Under the pieces are notes generated by a model. The model did not search any database, was not told where the DNA came from, and saw only the letters and a list, made by a program, of their open reading frames with translations. A DNA stretch of 8,464 nt. Origin: an uncultured Synergistales bacterium. Lineage in GTDB: Bacteria > Synergistota > Synergistia > Synergistales > Aminobacteriaceae. The stretch's first letter is position 1, and each line of letters begins with the position of its first letter. A program made the translations under genes and the position numbers. Below, piece after piece: positions 4,130-8,464 of this stretch. Location of the stretch: positions 1 through 8,464 of the forward strand of contig CALFXN010000528.1 of NCBI GenBank assembly GCA_937957815.1, read 5' to 3'.

Positions 4130-7077
4130 GCGTTCGCATCCTCCGGTATCTTCGCGCGGCGGACATAGAAGACGAACTCCGCCGTATCGATCCGGAAACA
4201 AGCGTCATCTGCATCCCGGGAAGCGAGGAACGACGGAGGCTGCGTGACCTTCTCGAAAAGACCGGATGTCCCGGGGATCCGCGTTCCGGAGGCGTCGCCG
4301 GTCGCTACCGCCTCCGGACGTGGAGCGACTGGTATCTTGATTTGTGCCGCGCGGCCGGTGCCCTTCCGGGAGCGGCGCGTCCCCCGGCCGGACAGATCGA
4401 TCCCCCCGATCACTGGCTCGTCCTGCGGTACGTCCTCGACGAACTGGAGGAAGAACGCCCCCGGTCGCAGACGCCCCGCCCCGGAATCATCCGACTCCTC
4501 GGACAGGAGATCCGCGGGCTCCTGCGCGAGGAGGTCGCTCCCGAAGACCTCGCCTCAGCGCTCGGAACCGGGGAGTCGCGGGGAAGTCCCGGACGGACGG
4601 GCGAGGACGGCGACGCTGCGACGTTCCTGTGCCGGACCTACCTCGCCTACCGGAACCTGCTCGCGTCGCGCGGCCTCGCCGACAGCGCGGAAATCCCGAC
4701 GCTCGCAAGGAAACTTCTGCCGTTCACCCGCTTTCCGCCGGATACGGAAGTCGTCTTCGTCGGTTTCCTGTCTTTCACGCGCGGACAGCTTCTCTTCATC
4801 CGGGAGCTCGCGTCCCGCGGCTTTCCCGTGCGGATCTACGCTCCGGAGACGCGCCTCCCCGGACACCACGACGTCGAGGATCAGTTCCCGGAGTCCGACG
4901 TCGCGTTCATTCCGTCGTCCCCGCTCGAAGGCGTTCTCCTCGAAGCCGGAGACCGGCGCATGCAGTACGACGCGATCTGCCGCGAACTCGTTCTCTGGTC
5001 GTACGAAGACGGACGTCTCGGAAAGCTTCGGGAAACGTGCGGATTCCCGTTTCCGGGCTGGGGGACCGTCGCGATCGTCGCTCCCGAAGGAGACGCGGAA
5101 CTGGCGGAAGAATGTCTCACACGTTACCGGATTCCCTTCACCCCGGCCTACGCCGCTACGGTCGCGGACTCGTTGCCGTTTCTGATCGCCGAACGAATTC
5201 TGGATCTCGACCGATGGAACTGGCCCCCGGACGCGTGCGCGAATCTCCTGTCGCACCCGGTATTTTTCGGCGACTCGTTTCCCCGTGCGCGCTTCGACGC
5301 GGAACGCCCCAGGGGAGCCGACGCGTGGCGCGCTTTCCTGAGCCGCACGACGCGGGACGAAGAGCCCTTCGCACGAGCGTTCCGTTTCGCGCAGGCCGTA
5401 CGCGCCGGTTCGCGCCCTTCGGATCTCCTTCGCGCGTTCGTGTCGCTCGCAACGGATTCCCCTTCCTGGGACCGGACGCTTTCCTCGGCTCTCAGGCTCT
5501 GTCCCGGGGCCGACGGCGACATCAGGGGCACATGTCTCGCCGTCGAAGAGGCCCGGCGAAAGGCCGATCTCCTCGAAAGCACGGAGCGCGGGCTCGGAAT
5601 CGCGGGATCTTCGCGACTCGAGGGATCCGATGCGGAGGCGTTTTTCCGCGAGTGGGCGCGTTCGTCGACGCTCTGGTTTCCTCCCGAGCGATACGATACG
5701 GTCCGGCTCTATCCAGGCGCTCCCCCCGTCCTCGCGCACGCGCCGGTATGGATCGCGGCGGGTATGGACGCCTCCGGCTGGCCCGGGACGATCTCCGAAT
5801 CCCCGATTCTCTCCGACGAACGCAAGCGCGACATCCACGACCGTTTTTCGCTCGGAGCGTCGCACCTTCCGCTGCTTCCTGAAGTCCGGATGCAGCGCGA
5901 GGCGCTCTTCCGGCGGATTCTCGCCGGAGGGGACCGGATCACGATCGTCTGCCGCCCCTATCGCGACGACGCCGGAAAACCCGTCGAACGATCCCCGTTC
6001 CTGAAGCGCGCGACGGATACCCCGGGCTGCGGCCATCCTTTCCTCCGCCTCGTCGCGGCGGCCGACGTCCATATCCGCCGCGACCTGGGAGACCTCCTGC
6101 CGCAGGAGACGGCCGCCGCTGTCGTCCCGCCGGAGAGCAGGGCCGTTCCCCGGCCGGGTGGAATCATCCGCGTCCCCACTCCGCCGGAGGACTTCGCGGA
6201 ACGCGACCACGCCCCCTTTCGTCTCTCGGTGAGCGACCTCGACCTGCTCCTTTCGTGCCCCTTCCGGTACGCCTCCCTCAGGATCAGGAAGCTCGACGAC
6301 ACTCGCCCGGGCCTCTATCGGACGGACCTGGCGGGCAGGGCCGCACACGCGATCTTCGCCCGGATCTCGGAAAGCGGAGACCTCCGCGACGAAGCCGTGA
6401 GGCGATGCATCGCCGAAGGGTTCGGCGAATACCCCTCCCTCGGGTCGGACCCCCGCCTCGCCGCGTGGCGCTCCCGCTTCGAGGAAACCATTCTGCGAAC
6501 GGTCGGTTCGATGCGCCTCCTCGAGAAATCGCTCGCGCCGAAACGGACGGAAGTCCGCACGGAAACTCCACTGCCTGAGGCGACGTTCGGCGACGTCACC
6601 GTCCATGGCCGCTGCGATCGGATGGATATCCTCGACGACGGCTCGGTTCTGCTTTTCGATTTCAAGAGCGGACTCTCAAAGAGCTACGGCCGTACGGACA
6701 GGGCGAAGACGCCGACGCCTCCGAGCCTGCAGCTCGCGGCCTACGCATGGCTCTGCGAGAACGCCCCGGCGCGGTTGACGGTTGCGGGAACGGTCTACGT
6801 CTGCATGTCCGACGCGGCATTCGCCGCGTCCTTCCCCTCCGGATCGGATCTCGCGACGCTCTTCGCGGCCGGCGGCATTCCTTCGGTCACGAACTCGCTG
6901 CTCGAAAACCACATCCCGTTCGTCGGCGGGGAACTCTCCCGCGCGGCCGCACTCCTCTCCGGCGGACGATTCGCCCCGAACTACGACTCGACGCACTGCA
7001 GGATCTGCGGATTCCAGACGCTGTGCCGCAGGTCGGACCGACACGGCGAGGAGAACGACGATGCCCCCGACGAATGA
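4126..7077 (+). CDS. addB: AddB-like helicase-nuclease subunit with PD-(D/E)XK nuclease and Fe-S cysteines
   Basis: The 983-residue product resembles AddB, partner of AddA in the enzyme that processes double-strand breaks for recombination. The first 690 or so residues are a degenerate UvrD-like helicase region (for example VWIAAGMDASGWPG, 541-554). No Walker A motif is visible near the N-terminus, unlike Bacillus AddB. The C-terminal RecB-type nuclease is complete: SCPFRY (Cys711), His741 in GRAAH, Asp831 in GRCDRMD, Asp845 and Lys847 in DFKSG, then Gln869 and Tyr873 in QLAAY. Cys711 with Cys958, Cys961 and Cys967 (C-x2-C-x5-C) reproduces the four iron-sulphur ligands of AddB. At 983 residues it is shorter than Bacillus AddB (about 1,166). 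The GTG at 4126 is chosen because it overlaps the PfpI stop by 4 bases; the earlier open frame is a shadow of the PfpI gene. No clear ribosome binding site precedes it, which fits translational coupling. Confidence 0.87.
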   Translation: MSVRILRYLRAADIEDELRRIDPETSVICIPGSEERRRLRDLLEKTGCPGDPRSGGVAGRYRLRTWSDWYLDLCRAAGALPGAARPPAGQIDPPDHWLVLRYVLDELEEERPRSQTPRPGIIRLLGQEIRGLLREEVAPEDLASALGTGESRGSPGRTGEDGDAATFLCRTYLAYRNLLASRGLADSAEIPTLARKLLPFTRFPPDTEVVFVGFLSFTRGQLLFIRELASRGFPVRIYAPETRLPGHHDVEDQFPESDVAFIPSSPLEGVLLEAGDRRMQYDAICRELVLWSYEDGRLGKLRETCGFPFPGWGTVAIVAPEGDAELAEECLTRYRIPFTPAYAATVADSLPFLIAERILDLDRWNWPPDACANLLSHPVFFGDSFPRARFDAERPRGADAWRAFLSRTTRDEEPFARAFRFAQAVRAGSRPSDLLRAFVSLATDSPSWDRTLSSALRLCPGADGDIRGTCLAVEEARRKADLLESTERGLGIAGSSRLEGSDAEAFFREWARSSTLWFPPERYDTVRLYPGAPPVLAHAPVWIAAGMDASGWPGTISESPILSDERKRDIHDRFSLGASHLPLLPEVRMQREALFRRILAGGDRITIVCRPYRDDAGKPVERSPFLKRATDTPGCGHPFLRLVAAADVHIRRDLGDLLPQETAAAVVPPESRAVPRPGGIIRVPTPPEDFAERDHAPFRLSVSDLDLLLSCPFRYASLRIRKLDDTRPGLYRTDLAGRAAHAIFARISESGDLRDEAVRRCIAEGFGEYPSLGSDPRLAAWRSRFEETILRTVGSMRLLEKSLAPKRTEVRTETPLPEATFGDVTVHGRCDRMDILDDGSVLLFDFKSGLSKSYGRTDRAKTPTPPSLQLAAYAWLCENAPARLTVAGTVYVCMSDAAFAASFPSGSDLATLFAAGGIPSVTNSLLENHIPFVGGELSRAAALLSGGRFAPNYDSTHCRICGFQTLCRRSDRHGEENDDAPDE
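7048..7053 (+). promoter_or_regulatory. Ribosome binding site of addA inside addB
   Basis: GAGGAG ends 7 bases before the ATG at 7061 and lies inside the last codons of addB. It fixes the addA start and shows that the 17-base overlap of the two genes is real. Confidence 0.75.
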
Positions 7078-8464
7078 CGACGAAATTCTCGCGCGAAGCG
7101 CCGAAAACATCCTCAGCCTCATGAGGGAGGCGACCCGACGAAGTCCGAGACAGCTCGACGGGATCCTCGCGACGGAGTCGCCGGTCGTCATCGGCGCCGG
7201 CGCCGGAACGGGAAAGACATGGACGCTGGCGTGGCGCTTCGTCTGGGCGATCGCGTCGGGACGCGCCCGGCCTCGCGACATCCTCACGCTCACCTTCACC
7301 GACAAGGCCGCGCAGGAGATGCGCTCGCGCATCGGTTCGCTCCTCTCCGACGTCTGTTCCCGCCCCGACTGCCGCTCTCCGCTGCTGGAGCGCGCCCTGG
7401 CGGAACTCGACGAGGCCGTCATCTCGACGATACACTCATTCGCGCTCAGAACGCTCCGGGAGAACGTCCTGACCGCCAGAACCGGAGAATTCCCCGGGAA
7501 CGACGCCGGCGGATTCGTTCCCGATCCGTCCGGAGGAATCATCTCGCAACCAGAGGAGGAGGCGATCTGGGACGATATGGTCCACCTCGTCGAAGAGGGC
7601 GCGATCGCGGAACTCGCCCGGGGAATCGCCGAACCGCTCCGGACGGACGCCCTCGGGCTCCTGCGCGGACCGACGGAACGGGGGTTCCTGTACGGGATCG
7701 AATCGCCCGAACGCCTCGTCGCCTTCGCGAGGTCGCTTTCCGGACTTCTCGAAAGCCGCGGACTCTCGCCGGAGGATTGCCTCGCGCTCGCCTCGGACGA
7801 CGCGGTGCGATTCGATGTCCGGACGCGCTCGGAACCCGAATGGAACACCATCCGGGACCTCTGGCTCCGTGTGGTTCTTCCCGGAACCCGCCCATTCCGG
7901 AAGACCGGCGACGAGCTTTCGGACCGCCTGGCGCGCCTCGACTCCCCGGCGGCAGGCGACGGCGGATCCGATGCGCTCCCGCGCTTCATCCTCGATCTCA
8001 ACGAGGGGCCGCTGTCGGTCGACATGCGCAGGGGACCGAATTCGTTGAAGACATGTCTGAAGGATCTCCTCGGGGAGACGCTCGCGACGTACCGCGATTC
8101 GCTGAAGGGCGCGGTCGCCGCCGCCCGCCTCGCACTCGAGGGCTTCGCGGAGGAGGAACGGCGCGTCCGTCGGCCGCTGCTCGCCCTCGCGGCGATCTGC
8201 TGGGCGCGCAGGAGACGCGCCGGAGAGGTGACCGGGCGGTTTTCGTTCGACGACATTATCCGGCTCGCGATCCCGGTCCTCGAGTCCCCGGAAGGCGGCC
8301 CGCGCCGATTTTCCGAGGTCCTCGTCGACGAATTCCAAGACACGAGCCCGCTCCAGTACAGACTGGTCATGGCCGCCGCGGGGGCACGCAATTCACGCGT
8401 CTTTCTCGTCGGCGACGTCAAGCAGTCGATCTATCGCTTCCGTCAGGCCGAGCCGGGACTCTTT
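7061..8464 (+). CDS. addA: AddA-like UvrD/RecB-family helicase, N-terminal part (runs off the window)
   Basis: The frame is open from the ATG at 7061 to the last base, giving 468 residues with no stop. It is a superfamily 1A helicase: the Q-motif region is RQLDGI (Gln31), Walker A is GAGAGTGKT (45-53), motif Ia is TFTDKAA (78-84), motif Ib is TIHSF (123-127), motif II is VDEFQDT (Asp423-Glu424), and motif III is VGDVKQSIYRFRQAE (450-464). The VDEFQDTS and GDVKQSIYRFR wording is typical of AddA/RecB rather than UvrD, Rep or PcrA, and the neighbour is addB. AddA unwinds DNA 3'-5' from a double-strand end and normally carries a C-terminal nuclease domain, which would lie beyond this window. AddA proteins are about 1,100-1,250 residues, so over half is missing. 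The start overlaps the addB stop (7075-7077) by 17 bases. addBA order is the common one. Confidence 0.92.
   Translation, partial: MPPTNDDEILARSAENILSLMREATRRSPRQLDGILATESPVVIGAGAGTGKTWTLAWRFVWAIASGRARPRDILTLTFTDKAAQEMRSRIGSLLSDVCSRPDCRSPLLERALAELDEAVISTIHSFALRTLRENVLTARTGEFPGNDAGGFVPDPSGGIISQPEEEAIWDDMVHLVEEGAIAELARGIAEPLRTDALGLLRGPTERGFLYGIESPERLVAFARSLSGLLESRGLSPEDCLALASDDAVRFDVRTRSEPEWNTIRDLWLRVVLPGTRPFRKTGDELSDRLARLDSPAAGDGGSDALPRFILDLNEGPLSVDMRRGPNSLKTCLKDLLGETLATYRDSLKGAVAAARLALEGFAEEERRVRRPLLALAAICWARRRRAGEVTGRFSFDDIIRLAIPVLESPEGGPRRFSEVLVDEFQDTSPLQYRLVMAAAGARNSRVFLVGDVKQSIYRFRQAEPGLF

Noticed and set aside
3461..4201. N-terminal extension of the first nitroreductase to a start at 4201
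   Set aside because: The extra 247 residues are antisense to the PfpI gene and its promoter. The ATG at 3460 has a ribosome binding site and matches the paralogue's start.
4555..6606. Long open frame (683 codons) on the minus strand inside addB
   Set aside because: It lies wholly antisense to addB, has Arg- and Gly-rich low-information sequence and shows no family motif. Long antisense frames are expected in GC-rich coding DNA.
6676..8421. Long open frame (581 codons) on the minus strand across addB and addA
   Set aside because: The sense strand encodes the AddB nuclease motifs and the AddA helicase motifs here. The antisense product is Ser/Arg-rich with no recognisable domain.
8400..8464. 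Possible adapter at the right end of the window
   Set aside because: The sequence continues as normal AddA motif III coding (QSIYRFRQAE) to the last base, so it is a plain cut rather than adapter.
1..8464. tRNA, rRNA, CRISPR arrays, insertion sequences or prophage genes
   Set aside because: None were seen. Genes are close-packed, composition is even, and no repeated spacers, transposase motifs or terminal inverted repeats stand out.

Overview
This window is a GC-rich bacterial chromosomal fragment, densely packed with no gene-free stretch over about 300 bases. It holds five protein-coding genes. The only foreign sequence seen is a sequencing adapter on the left end (1-47). Phylum cannot be proven from five genes. 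The mix of a classical gyrase A, small FMN nitroreductases, a PfpI-family protein and an AddAB-type repair enzyme at high GC would suit a GC-rich anaerobe such as a member of Synergistota or a Firmicutes relative; this is only an impression.

Layout. Bases 1-47 match the Illumina P5/TruSeq universal adapter and are not genomic, so the window starts at an untrimmed contig end. The minus strand carries gyrA (48-2245, 3' end missing) and, upstream of it, two tandem nitroreductase genes (2396-2932 and 2933-3460). These two are so tightly joined that the stop codon of the first touches the start codon of the second. A 150-bp gap between the nitroreductase pair and gyrA holds a strong hairpin and, next to it, a probable extended -10 promoter for gyrA. 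The plus strand carries a PfpI/DJ-1 family gene (3617-4129), an addB-like nuclease gene (4126-7077) and the first half of an addA-like helicase gene (7061-8464, running off the window). These three overlap by 4 and 17 bp and look like one operon. Between the two divergent blocks, 3461-3616 holds face-to-face promoters whose elements overlap.

How the genes work together. AddB and AddA should form the helicase-nuclease that resects double-strand breaks for RecA-dependent repair. GyrA is half of DNA gyrase. The nitroreductases and the PfpI protein suggest small-molecule redox or carbonyl detoxification. The most notable context is the translationally coupled PfpI-AddB-AddA arrangement, which ties a putative damage-response protein to DNA break repair. 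I found no convincing wholly new system. The window is mainly well-known families in an interesting arrangement, with one clear assembly artefact that gives gyrA a false C-terminus.
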